From: Tulasnella sp. 424
Taxonomy: Eukaryota; Basidiomycota; Agaricomycetes; Cantharellales; Tulasnellaceae
DNA: 64,000 nt
Direction of reading: 5' to 3'
NCBI GenBank assembly: GCA_019633425.1
Contig: WSUB01000007.1
Location: 62,001-126,000 of the forward strand
Part shown: in pieces, positions 1 to 10,049 of the stretch
Numbering within the stretch: the stretch's first letter is position 1
How the letters are laid out: the number at the start of each line of letters is the position of its first letter
Made by a program: the position numbers and the translations under genes
The notes under the pieces: generated by a model
Database searches by the model: none
The model's input: the letters and a program-made list of their open reading frames with translations, nothing else
What the model was told of the DNA's origin: nothing

Positions 1-574
1 GCTCGAGATCGTCTGGCACATGTCCCAAATATTCTTTTTCCGATATCGCCGGAGAGCGTAGCACTAGTAGCTGAAACGAACAATCCCACAGAACCAGGAC
101 AGCTAACCCGAATATAGCCGCTCTTGGTTGTGTTGGGGCTTAATGATGCCATTAGACCAATAGTGTCGGATGCAGAAGGAGCAGTGGGCTCGGGTGCGGC
201 TGCTGGCGTTGGAATCGATGAGCTACTATCGATATACCATGCATTTTGGACGCGCGATCATAGAATCGTCAGCCGTCCGTTATCCGTCTCGATGTAGAAT
301 CACGCTTGCCTCTCAGCTTCTCCGCCATCCTCCTCCCCTGGCCACTTATCTATCATCGCTTTCTGCAGTTTGGCCCAATCCTCCGCCACGTCCGGATCAA
401 GTCGTATATACCACCTCAAGGCAGAGCCCACCACGCAGGCAGACACCAGCTCGATTATCCAATCATTATCCTTGGATCGGTTTGCTGCTCTTGCCTTTCT
501 TCGGATCTCGTGAATAAAGTGTTCGCATTCTGCGCCATCGACTCCTTTAAAGGTGATTTGGCCGTCTAGAAAGG
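1..574 (-). pseudogene. Gag-like family member L1 (partial at window edge, broken start)
   Basis: The Gag-like exon lies at about 574-304. It carries the family signature: G-V-D-G-A-E, then S-K-D-N-D-W-I-I, then A-L-R-W-Y and a W-x-K-L-x-K-A-M block. A donor GTGATT follows at about 303, and the next exon (about 235-1) starts with the S-S-I-P-T-P-A-A-A linker and then a G-Y-I-R-V beta module. The later exons would lie left of position 1. Compared with L2, the start region has an extra 8 bp (GGGATCCC) inside the TCTCCC-TTTCTAGA junction at about 565-580, which puts the homologous ATG out of frame. The Gag frame remains open upstream into a zinc-finger relic, giving a 248-codon ORF (1046-300), probably by chance. 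Ty3-like Gag identity is by motif only. Confidence 0.6.
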
Positions 575-759
575 GATCCCGGGAGAGGTGGAGGTCACTA
601 CAACTTTTGCTTTCATAGAGGAGAGTCAAAGAAGTCGAAAGAGCGACAAAGACACACCTTCCATATAAGCCTCTGGAAACCGAATGTGGAATGTCGTGCC
701 CTGGATAAATGGCCGGGCTCGCGGGGAGGGGTGGTTGGCGTGCGCTAAGAACAAGTGAA

Positions 760-767
760 TCACGTGA
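760..767. promoter_or_regulatory. TCACGTGA palindrome upstream of L1
   Basis: This perfect 8-bp palindrome with a CACGTG core sits in a block AAGTGAATCACGTGATGTGG that recurs upstream of L2 and L3 at matching positions, about 135-200 bp before the Gag exon. CACGTG is the core bound by fungal bHLH factors of the Cbf1/Pho4 type. Conservation among tandem copies may only reflect recent duplication, so function is inferred. Confidence 0.3.
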
Positions 768-869
768 TGTGGCGCGGACCTGAGGAGTGGATGCCGTTTT
801 TCGACTCGGCTTGAGGTCGCTCGGTGCCTCATCCACTTCGTCCATACAGAGGAGGCTTATTGCCCTGTT

Positions 870-1030
870 TGACTGCAATATGCGGTAGGGTCGTTTCTCG
901 TCGAGATGCTGGTCGAGGTGAAATTGGGTTAGTGTAAAGACTTTGCATACGTCGCAGGAGAAAGCCAGTGTGGTTGAAAGGACAGTCCAGCGTGGAGCAG
1001 GCTCCTTTGCTGAGGAGGTTTGGGCAGAGC
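870..1030 (-). pseudogene. Zinc-finger relic of the SDE3/MOV10-like helicase N-terminus (third copy)
   Basis: Minus-strand translation gives a CCCH finger (C-x8-C-x4-C-x3-H, ending in C-P-F-N-H) at about 1026-970. A C-x2-C...H finger follows at about 957-906 in a different frame. Order and spacing match the start of the intact helicase at 28055, whose CCCH finger also ends C-P-F-N-H and is followed by C-L-L-C and N-H-I-R-T-K-S-H. The frame change between the two fingers and the absence of any helicase core show this is a fragment. It lies directly upstream of Gag-like L1 on the same strand. Confidence 0.55.
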
Positions 1031-1039
1031 TCGGTGGCG

Positions 1040-2361
1040 GGCACATGGAGAGCTGATTGAATGAGATATACGGAGCTGAGAAAAAAGTCTGTAGTGTTCT
1101 GGTTTTCCCATAACTGATGGTTGAACGGTTTTTGGAGGGGCCTGGTTGTTCCCTTGTGAGGAAGGCGGAAAAACGAGGCTGAGGCTAGTGGGATTTCGGT
1201 GGCCGTCGGAATATAAATATTATATTTTTCTAAGACAATCGTGCTCCAGGATGAAGTGGAGAGACGGCTGTTAGGGCGGCTCGCCAATGGACATGACGGT
1301 CGCTCGAGGCGTGGCAGCGCTTGTTACGACTGAGATTGAACGGCAATCGGATTGCTAATGACCGTGACGGGAACGCTCGAGCTCGGAGCGTCCAGTCACA
1401 GACTGATGGAACGTACTTATAAGCTGGCCGTAGACATTGAACAGACCTAGACAGCAGTCGGTGTGGGTCTGCGATGCTCCCAGAAACCGCCGAGAGCTCC
1501 CGACCCGAAGATACTTGCCCCAGACTAGAATGCTGTGTACGATAGTAATCTTGCATATACCCGCGATCTTCTGTTTATGAGAACAAGGGATGTTGTGAAA
1601 TGGCCTTGGGGTATTCAATGGGATTTTGTTGTGGTCAGGCACTCGGTCCTGACGTCATTCGCGTCGGGCCCATGTCCGGAGTCTGAAGCACGGCACAACG
1701 TCTCTTCAATTGGGCCGCGATCAAATGTAATAGAAATTTTCAGACTCTGGTAGATGTACCCATATGCTCTCATACGGGATCAGACCGTCCTTCTTTCTTG
1801 GGGAGAGGGCGGTCTTCGACGCGCTCAGCAATCGGGCCCACCAATATCAAAAGAGCCTGCGTGTAGCTTCTATAAGCATACTTGAACTAGATCTTAGAAT
1901 ATCAAGCATAAGTAGCGGGCTCTTTGGGGAAAGGAATGGAATCCATTCGGAAGCGGTCTGCAGCGATGGGCGAAAATGCACCGAACAGGGTCCGAACCAT
2001 CCCTCGGTCCTTTCCACCCCTTCGGGCGATTCTGTGTTCTGCATCCGCTATTCTTCCACACCACCATAGCTCCATTCTTCCCTTTCAGTTCTCAATTCAA
2101 TTCCCAATACAATTCCATGCCGTCGATCAAAGTACAATGTCGGCCCCACCTCCAAGACAAACTTGGACATTGTCCGCCGATGCCAAACCAGACCAACTAT
2201 AGACTCTCTATTCAACGTCGACATTCATTACATTCCCAATTCATTTCAAAATGTGTTTATAACCCTCTCAACCCTTTCTCAAGTCGTCCCGCCTATCCAT
2301 CCATTCGCGTTGACGAACGCCCCTCTGAACCCTCGGTCCACCGGCTCCTACATCTATCACC
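1040..2361. other. Intergenic stretch and 5' region of the hydrolase gene
   Basis: No convincing gene is visible. Short ORFs on both strands lack family motifs and consistent splice sites. The last 350 bp are pyrimidine-rich (repeated TTCCC, CATTCCC, CCATCC), as is common just upstream of basidiomycete coding starts, and lead into the hydrolase ATG at 2362. Confidence 0.4.
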
Positions 2362-4230
2362 ATGTTTACTTCATCATCCGAGTCGTCTTCTCGCACCATT
2401 GAGGTCATCCATCGTCCATCCTCCCGGCCAGTCTCTCAACCCGAGCAGCAAGTCGTTACCGACTGCTTCGCCAAGAACTCGAACGTCCTCAAAGCCGGAT
2501 ACGAGGCCCCCTTCGGATATAACGGGAACGTTCAAACAATGCTTTCTTCCCTTAAGCGCGACTGGCGCGCCTTCCCCTCCCATCCTGACCAAACGTGAGC
2601 GTGATCCTTCACCGCCCACGCCACGCGCATCCAATCGTTCACGACCCTGACTTCAAACTTCTCTTGTTTTTTTAGCTATCATCTCGAGTTCGCCGACGGA
2701 GGCAACACCCAGATCGAGGTCTCGGTTGGCGACGACGCGCCAGAGGATTTGTTCATCAACATCGGTGTTCACGGGATGGCCGGTAAGTTGGATTTTCAGA
2801 CCGACCTCAAGAACCTTTCGTACGGGGGGCGTTAACTGGACCTTTTGCGACAGGTGACCTGGATGCCCCGTACCTCCACGAGATCCTAGCCCCGTTGGTC
2901 CGGGACGGGAGCGCTAGGGGAGTAGTCTTCAATCTGCGAGGGTGCGGCGATTCGACGGCCACCTCGCCTGCTCTCCATCATGGAGGTTCCACCAGCGACC
3001 TTGGAGCGGTCATCACTTGGGTCACGATGAAGTGGCCCAAGAGCAAGTTCCATGTTATCGGTGAGCTCGACCTCCTCGCATCGACGCCCGAGGCTTATGC
3101 TTCCCCCTTCTTCCTAGGCACCTCACCTGGCGGTATCATCTCCACCAAGACAATTGGGCAGTGGGGCGACAGCTGTCCAGTCTCAGCGGTCGCCCTCGTA
3201 AGTCCCGTGTACGACTTTACGGCCTCGTGCAAGGCGATGGAGACGCAATTCGTCTCGCGAGCCGTCTTCAACCCGGCTGTTGGAGCACATTACGCAAAGT
3301 TGGTGAAGAAGAATAAGGTAAGCATCGTCTCTTCCATTTTAGGGGTCTGGTCGCTCACGCGCTTCCTTCACTCTCGACCAGGACGCGTTCGATCTTGAAC
3401 ACTGGACCCATACCCGTCCAGCTCCCTTCCCTCCCTCGCCTCTCTTGCCCCCATTCCCCGCCTCGCAAGAGTTCCAAGGAACACGGACGGACTCCCTCAC
3501 GTCGGCCTCGACACCAGGAAGCTCCCTCCCCCCTACCCCATCCGCCGACTCGACCTCATTCTGCATGTCCTCCGCGCCGCCTTCGCACCCGGGGCCGGTC
3601 CCCGAGCACACCGCAGAAATCAAGGCCGCCTTGGCAAAGTCCCTGAGGAAGATTACGTCCGGTCGACGGATTCTTCCTCAGACGCTGACCAAGTTCAGCA
3701 GGGGCTTCGTCGCCTCCACCGCCCACTACCTCTCGGGCGACGAGTTCATGGCGGGGACGTCGGCGTTTAACGACCTCCCCAACATCCAGGTCCCGTGCTT
3801 GGCCGTCAACCGCGCCGACGACCCTCTGATGCCCGCGGTGCACCTGCCAAGGAGCCAGGCGATGGAGGCGCCATTTTTCGTGATGGCTGTTCCTAAGAAA
3901 GGAGGCCACCTGGGAACGTTCACAATGAGGAGGTGGAAGAAGCAACATGGTAACAAGAGGTACCACACCGCTCTCGTTGAGGAGTGGTTCAAGACCAACG
4001 CCACCTTGGAGGTAAGTTGACCGACTCTTTCTGAGATCACTTTCCCTCGTGATGACTAACTTGGTTTGGGCTTGCTCTAGCAACTTCGGCCTCGCCCTCG
4101 AATCTTACACGCGCAGCAAGGCTTCGTCTATCCGGAAGGTCATCCACAGATGGCTTTCCGCGAGACGACGGCGATGTACTTGAAGTTGAAGTACACCCGC
4201 CCGATGTATCCCAAGCCTCGATCGGCTTGA
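2362..4230 (+). CDS. Alpha/beta-hydrolase, EMB8/YheT (ABHD1/3) type
   Basis: Six exons (2362-2594, 2676-2782, 2854-3060, 3118-3317, 3382-4011, 4081-4230) with GT-AG introns sum to 1527 nt, giving about 508 residues. The order is typical of the family: an oxyanion-side motif near V-H-G-M-A-G, then N-L-R-G-C-G-D-S, the nucleophile elbow G-T-S-P-G-G (Ser of G-x-S-x-G, split by an intron), an acid in N-R-A-D-D-P-L-M-P and the catalytic His in K-K-G-G-H-L-G. Members are serine hydrolases, mostly esterases or lipases acting on lipid or acyl substrates; the substrate here is unknown. A Pro/Ser-rich stretch of about 70 residues (3400-3610) interrupts the fold in the lid region and could be a variable loop or a missed intron. 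It has no functional link to the flanking Gag-like copies that I can see. Confidence 0.85.
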
Positions 4231-4793
4231 ACCTCTTTCCTCTCTGATCTCGTTTAGAAAAATAGAACTAGAAATAGACCTTTATAATCCTGTCTCGGCT
4301 TAATTTATAGATAAATTGGTCGTCTTTGGAATGATTATTAACTCGTGCATCCGTGTTCAGAGGTGAAACGGTTTATCACGCGTAAGGTCACAAGTCGTGA
4401 CAAGTCCCCCACACTCACTCCGCAAATCACGCTAAAAGGAGCCTAGCATCAGCGCACTTCCTTCTTACACCTCCACTCTCCTAGGTGACCGCGACTGAAG
4501 ACACAAGCTCAAACACGTTTCTCAACTCAGACTTCTCCGATTCACTCTGATGGGCAAGGGACGTGAGGGCTCAGCGAGTCCCTATAACATAAAAACGCAG
4601 TTTGTCCGGTCGACACCCAAGTCACTCCCTAGAGCTTTCTCAACGGTCCAAAATCGAGCGTTGGTCTCTACACATCACTGCGGAACTTTTTATTCGCAGT
4701 CGTGCTCCACACTTCGCATCGCGGACATTGGAGGTACAGGGTCCTCCATTCTAATTGTATTACAAGTCTCAAAGCCTGGTAATATCGACAAGC
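4231..4793. other. Intergenic, hydrolase 3' region
   Basis: This stretch holds the hydrolase 3' flank and probably the L2 3' flank. An open frame at 4550-4885 on the plus strand has no family motif and overlaps the terminal exon of L2 on the opposite strand, so I do not call it a gene. Confidence 0.4.
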
Positions 4794-6084
4794 TAGGCAA
4801 TCTGGCCGACTGCTATCTCCTCAAATACAAGACGCTGCAACATGCCAAGCTCCCTTCGTTAGTAGCGGCTACCACATGCCATTAACGAACTCACAGCATC
4901 CGTATACTCGCCATCAAGGGCCACTGCTCGGAAGGCACTGACATTGCTGACGAAGACAAGTCTTTTTCTGTTTGGGGTGAGCATGGCTGCTAGTCTATAA
5001 TCGCCTTCGAAGAAAACCCGTATAAACGCGTGTCAGAGTAGCTTTATCCCAACGTAAGTGATCGGGCGACTCACTCCCTTGGGCGCTCCAAAGAGCCTGA
5101 ATGGAGTTATCTACAGGGCAAACGCTCCAAACCATCGATTTAACCATCCCCGCATTACTTCTAGCGATAGACTTTTGGTCGTCGGAAGTGGTTAACTTCG
5201 CCCACCTTTTTGTGCGACAGGTCAGAACTGCCTATCTTTGGAACAGCACTGAAATTGGTCCTTACTCAGGTGAACCGGGCCCAAGGAATCTTTGACCGTA
5301 CTGGGCGATAGCCAAATATTTCAAGCCACTCCGTGCGTCCTAAGTCGTGGAATCAGCTATTAGGGACACGAGGTGGGGCGTAGACCTGCTCGAGTCGATC
5401 GAGAAGTTGGCACACAACAGACGTACTTGGATCAGAAACGGAAGTGGAAGATGCACGCATCCAGGAGTAAACTGAACGATCATAGCTTGAGATCGACTGT
5501 CGCACAACTCATATGTCGGTGTTCGGGAAGCGTTGGACTCCTCAGCCGAAACAAACTGCTCCCTTACGCCAGGGGAGTTGATTCGAATATAGCCGGTCTT
5601 GGTCATGTTGAGCCCTGAGGATGGCATTAGGCCAATCGTGTCGGATCCCAAAGCAGGAGTACGCTCGGGTGCGGCCGCTGGCGTTGGAATCGATGAACTA
5701 CGTCGATAAACCATTCATTTTGGGGGGCCCGATTATCGCAATCGTCAGCCGTCCGTTATCCCTCTCGTCAAGGAATCTCGCTTGCCTTGCAGCTTCTCCA
5801 AGATTCTCTTTAATTGGCCACTCTTCTATCATTGCTCTTTGCAATTTTGCCCAGTCCTCTGCTACGTCCGGATCGAGACTTATATACCACCTCAACGCAG
5901 AGCCCACCACACAGGTGGACACTAGCTCAATTATCCATTCATTATCCTTGGATCGGTTCGCTACTCTTGCTTTTTTCTTGACCTCGTGAATAAAGCGCTC
6001 GCATTCTGCGCCATCGACACCTGCAAAGGTGATTTGGTTGTCTAGAAAGGGAGAGATGGAGGTGACGGTCAAATGTGCTTTCAA
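4794..6084 (-). CDS. Gag-like family member L2
   Basis: It starts at ATG 6084 (M-K-A-H-L-T-V-T). The Gag-like exon has G-V-D-G-A-E-C-E-R-F, S-K-D-N-E-W-I-I-E-L and A-L-R-W-Y-I-S-L-D-P-D-V, ending about 5780. Downstream homologous exons are visible: the S-S-I-P-T-P-A-A-A linker and T-G-Y-I-R-I module (about 5690-5500), M-V-W-S-V-C-P-V-D-N-S (about 5150), R-L-V-F-V-S-N-V (about 4960) and a terminal mini-exon R-L-V-F-E-E-I that runs on to TAG at 4794. The first donor, GTGATT in L1 and L3, is GAGATT here (5779-5774), so the intron may not be removed. Reading through gives a Gag-only protein of 128 residues ending at 5698. Function is unknown. Confidence 0.55.
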
Positions 6085-6218
6085 AGACGTGGATCATAAA
6101 CTAATAAGAGCAACAAAACCAAACCTTCCATATAAACCTCTAGCTAAATGTTGTGCAGTGGATAAAAAGTTAAGACTCGCGAGGGCGGATGGTTGGTGTG
6201 TGCTGAGAGCAAGTGAGC

Positions 6219-6225
6219 CACGTGA
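6219..6225. promoter_or_regulatory. CACGTGA element upstream of L2
   Basis: The block AAGTGAGCCACGTGATGTGG lies about 130 bp upstream of the L2 start, in the same position as at L1 and L3. The outer T of the palindrome is replaced by C, but the CACGTG core is kept. Role inferred only. Confidence 0.3.
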
Positions 6226-6522
6226 TGTGGTGCAGACGTGAGTGGTGGGCGCCATTGAGGTCTTTTCGACTCGGTCAGAGGCCTTCCATACATGGCACAA
6301 GCTATACATGGAACAAGAAGTCGTTAGCGCTTTGCACTGTGGAGTTAAATATTAGATTCGAAAGAACTCACTGCCAACAGGGTCCTACAAGAGTCTGGCC
6401 TTCAAACCCCCTTTCCTAATAGGCTATATCGCTAACCACTGGCAGACGTTAGAGGCGCATGGCATTTCATCTCAATTGAACTATAAGTCTCAAAGCCTAG
6501 TAATATCAACAAGGGCCGACGA

Positions 6523-7808
6523 TTATATCTCCTCAAGTGTAAGATCCTGTAGCACGCCAAGTCCGCTGCATTAGTAGCGGCTTGATGGGTTTTCCCACGT
6601 CGCTAAAGAACTCACAACTTCCGTAAAAACACCCTGCTGGTACTTCGCTCGAAAGGCCTTGGCATTGCTGACGAAGCCAAGTCTTCCTGTGCTTGAGCCG
6701 AGCAGGGTTGTCAGTCGATAATCGCCTTCAGAGTAAAACGGATAACGCATGTCAGAGTACTAGTGCCATATCAAATAATTGATCAGGCGACCTACTCCCT
6801 CCTGCGCTCCAAAGAGCCCGTATAGAGTTATCCACCGGGCAAATGCTCCAGACCATCGATCGAGCCATCGCCGCATCATTACCATTGACAGGCATGTGCT
6901 CGTCTGCAGCGGTTAACATCGCCCACCTTTTTATGCAGCTGGTCAGGGACTGCTGATTTTAAAGAAACCGTAATGAAAGGTTATTCCTTACTCAATTGAT
7001 CCCGGTCCCAGAGTTCCTTTGCCGTCCTGGGCGAGTACTAGGTCCTTGAAATTTGACTGTGAGTTCTATATCATAATATCAATTATTAGCGACAGGCCTA
7101 AGGGGAAAGGAACCTGCTCGAGCCAAATTGGCCACAACAGACGTACAAGGATCACGAACGAAACTGGAACATGTACGCATCCGTGAGTAAACTGAACGAT
7201 CATAGCTTGCGATCGGCTGGCGCATGTCCCGAATGCTACTCTTCCAGAAAGGTTGGAGAGCGTAGCCGAAACAAACAATCTCCCAGAGCCGGGAACGTTA
7301 ACCCGAATATAGCCGGACTTGGTTGTGTTGAGGCTTAATGATACCATTAGGCCAATAGTGTCGGATACCGAAACAGGAGTGGGCTGAGGTGCGGCTGCTG
7401 GCGTTGAGAGTGCGGCTGCTGGCGCTGGGAGTGCGGCTGCTGGCGTTGGGATCGACGAGCTACCATCGATATGCCAATGCATTTTGGAGGGCGCGATCAT
7501 ACAATCGTCAGGGGTCCGTTATCCCTCTCGATGTAGAATCACGCTTGCCTCACAGCCTCCCCGTTATCCTCCTCTCCTGGCCACTTATCTATCATCGCTT
7601 TCTGCAATTTGGTCCAATCCTCCGCTACGTCCCGATCAAGTCGGATATACCACCTCAGCGCAGAGCCCGCCATACACGTAGCTACCAGCTCGGTTATCCA
7701 ATCATTATCCTTGGATCGGTTTGCTGCTCTTGCCTTTCGTCGAATCTGTTGGATGAAGTGCTCGCACTCCGCGCCGTCGATGCCTTTAAAGGTAATTTGG
7801 TTATCTGG
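6523..7808 (-). pseudogene. Gag-like family member L3 (no start codon found)
   Basis: The Gag exon at about 7808-7550 shows G-I-D-G-A-E-C-E-H-F, S-K-D-N-D-W-I-T and A-L-R-W-Y-I-R-L-D. It ends at a GTGATT donor shared with L1. The next exon has an expanded P-A-A-A linker, with the codons for P-A-A-A repeated three times around 7385-7445, and then G-Y-I-R-V. Later exons M-V-W-S-I-C-P-V-D-N-S (about 6870) and the terminal mini-exon D-L-T-L-E-E-I with TAA at 6525-6523 are intact. No in-frame ATG precedes the Gag domain: a stop lies 10 codons upstream. It is therefore probably dead, or it uses an upstream exon I cannot see. Confidence 0.55.
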
Positions 7809-7962
7809 AACGGAGAGGCAGGGTGGTCGCTATGTCTTTGCTCTTAAGACGGGGATCGAAAAGCACACCTTCCATCTATGCCCTCTTCAAACCGAATGTG
7901 GAATGCTGTGCACAGAATAAAGCGTTAGAGAGGCTAGTGGTGGATGGAAAGGCACAAGTGAA

Positions 7963-7970
7963 TCACGTGA
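7963..7970. promoter_or_regulatory. TCACGTGA palindrome upstream of L3
   Basis: The block AAGTGAATCACGTGATGTGG matches the one upstream of L1 exactly and lies about 155 bp from the L3 Gag exon. This is the third occurrence in three related units. Role inferred. Confidence 0.3.
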
Positions 7971-8215
7971 TGTGGCGTCAAAGTCGTAGGTTCGGTTTGA
8001 CTCTGGGGTCGCTCGGTACTATCTCGTTCACCTCGTCAGTACATTTCACCCAAGCTACACATGAGTAACAAGACATTGATGCTTCGTATGATGTAGTCAA
8101 TTGTCTGAATCCGAAAGAACTTACTGCGTTGTTTGATGCCCTAGGGTCCTATTCGGTGAACGTCAACAGGCGCCAACAAGAGTCCGGTCATTAAATCCCT
8201 TTCCTACGCGCGTTA

Positions 8216-8478
8216 ATGTTATATTTTAACATCATATCGTATACTTATACAGGTTATAATAGTCCAAAGATCCGCTCTTTTGAACCGAAATGCGCAGATT
8301 GGCAACGCAATTTGTCACTGCTGGAAGATATGTACAAGAAGCTCAGCTCCAAGCTTGGAGAGAGTTGGAATTGGATTTTAAGCCTTTGGATTATCTGAAA
8401 CAAGCATTAAACCCCACGGGAAGCAAAAGCAGGGGCGGCGAGTCAATCACCTTTGATAGAGTTGTCCAAGTCGGATAG
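8216..8478 (+). other. Short open frames of uncertain status
   Basis: Two overlapping frames (8216-8398 and 8290-8478) have protein-like composition. The second contains Y-V-Q-E-A-Q-L-Q-A-W-R-E-L-E-L-D-F. I see no recognised motif, no splice pattern and no paralogue in the window. It could be a fragment of a gene truncated where the L3 repeat unit ends. Confidence 0.15.
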
Positions 8479-8502
8479 GGTTAGAGAAGTTGTTGCCCGT
8501 TC

Positions 8503-9164
8503 CTACATTGGTTCCCCATCCAGGTCGCTCTCGCATGATGAACCCAGAGGAGGCAAAGAGAGAGCTGAAATCGGTTCCGAAATGGTGTTACGAGTCGACC
8601 GAAGGGCATCTCGCGCATCCTCATTCTTCCGCTTTTTTTTCTCTCTCCGGTTGCGTTCCTGCAGACGACTAATAACGGCATGGATGATCGGCCAGTCGTC
8701 TTCAAAGCGGTTCTTTATGAAGGCTTCCACTATGGGAGAGCGATCGTATACCTGGATCGACTTTCGTTCAGCATCCGTTTTTTTTCGATCGCATAATGAG
8801 CCAGGATACCGTTTTGACTAGGTCCACTTGCTGATAGAGTCGCAGAGTTCGCCAGCTTTTGTTTGGTGGAACCTCTTTGCAAACGAGCCTGACGACATCC
8901 TACAGAGCTGTCAGAATTAGTCGCTGAGGGTGCGAGTAATCAACAGACCCGGAAATGCGTGTAGCTGGCTGAATCCATGTTTATGGTCTGCTTAAGGTAA
9001 GCCGAGAGATTAATACCTTTTCCCGGTTGCTGGATGAGTGGTGCGCTTCGGTGAGGATTGCAGTCGGGAGCGAGAGCTTGGAAAAGGTCAGATGCTGTCC
9101 GTAAAGAGTGATAGAATTTACGCACTCGGCTGCGAAGGTTGAACGGAGCGTTCTTGCAGCTCAA
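8503..9164 (-). pseudogene. Hypothetical protein gene broken by a homopolymer frameshift
   Basis: An open exon (9164-8949) can be entered from ATG 8978 (M-D-S-A-S-Y-T-H-F-R) and ends at a GTCTGT donor. An intron with acceptor CTGTAG leads to D-V-V-R-L-V-C-K-E-V-P-P-N-K-S-W, which runs to K-T-V-S-W-L-I-M-R-S-K-K. There an A8 run at about 8786-8793 shifts the frame. Removing one A would continue into Q-V-Y-D-R-S-P-I-V-E-A-F-I-K-N-R-F and a basic stretch R-E-K-K-K-R-K, ending at TGA 8503. The continuity across the A-run argues for real coding ancestry, or a sequencing error in the run. Another open frame on the same strand (9657-9118) may be an upstream exon. I do not recognise the family. Confidence 0.35.
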
Positions 9165-10049
9165 ATCGACTTAGAGGCCCAGGAGAATCGTGATTCCTCG
9201 AGTTTTCTGAAAAACTTGGTTCCAAGCCGAGGGGTTCGGTGTTTGCAGGGGAGGAATCTTGGGTAGACAACATCGCTGGCACCACAATCAAACGAGAGGA
9301 ACGGGGGGTCAAGGTTATTGTAATCTGGACGAGGGACCGTCGAGGTCGAGGAACAGAACAAACAAGCCACAAACAGCTGCAGTGACCCACGCATCCGGAT
9401 TCAGAAGTATTTTCACAATTGTCACTGGAGGAAACGGTGCCGGAAATGCTGACATTATCAGATCTCCGGCCTTCCGTTGAATACTCGAAAGTGTGTCGAA
9501 ATGAAAGCAATGGCGGAAATGCGCAGGTCAGAGGCTGGGACCGGGCACTCGCGCGTCCCACAACTGTTTCTTCACCACTCCTTTCACGCCATGTTGTTGA
9601 AAGGCCAAAACCGCATCCAAGTTTCGCGTCAATCGAAAGCCTTGTGAGGACGTGCACAATATCACTGGTTCAGCAAGGGCTTTCACCAGTGAGAAGGCTC
9701 AGATACTCTCGGTGAGGAGAGCTTTTGTATGTCTGGTCTACTTGTTTGTGGGTCTCATGCTGTTTCACTTTTACCTCTTACACAGCACGTCAGGTCGGGA
9801 CTAGACGGATCTATGCAAAGGTAGCCACTTTCTTCCGCTCTCCGGCATTATTAACTGAAGTCACGTGTACTTCAGGAAGGGTGAGCTTCGCCTTCGGAGC
9901 AAGCTGGCGCACCTTGAGCTCTCTGCGGGGAAAATTCTGGTGCGACGGACAACAAAGCACGTGCTGTTCCAACCTTCGGCCTCCACAAGTCTCCCAAATT
10001 AGTCAATAGCAGGACCTCCCACGTCGACCGTTGCTGTGAGGCGCAAGTT

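Larger units (their letters stand above)
4741..8200. repeat. Tandem duplication carrying L2 and L3 (units about 4741-6419 and 6470-8200)
   Basis: The two units align in the same order throughout. They share a 3' block (AAGTCTCAAAGCCT at about 4765 and 6485), the W-S-V-C-P-V-D-N-S exon, the beta module, the Gag exon and the upstream CACGTGA block. L1 at 1-830 is a third related unit whose left part is outside the window. Divergence is moderate, with many substitutions and small indels, so the duplication is not very recent. Confidence 0.7.

Noticed and set aside
300..569. Plus-strand ORFs overlapping L1 (also at 5621-5989, 7389-7920 and similar places)
   Set aside because: They are antisense shadows of the Gag-like exon. 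The minus-strand frame carries the conserved family motifs.
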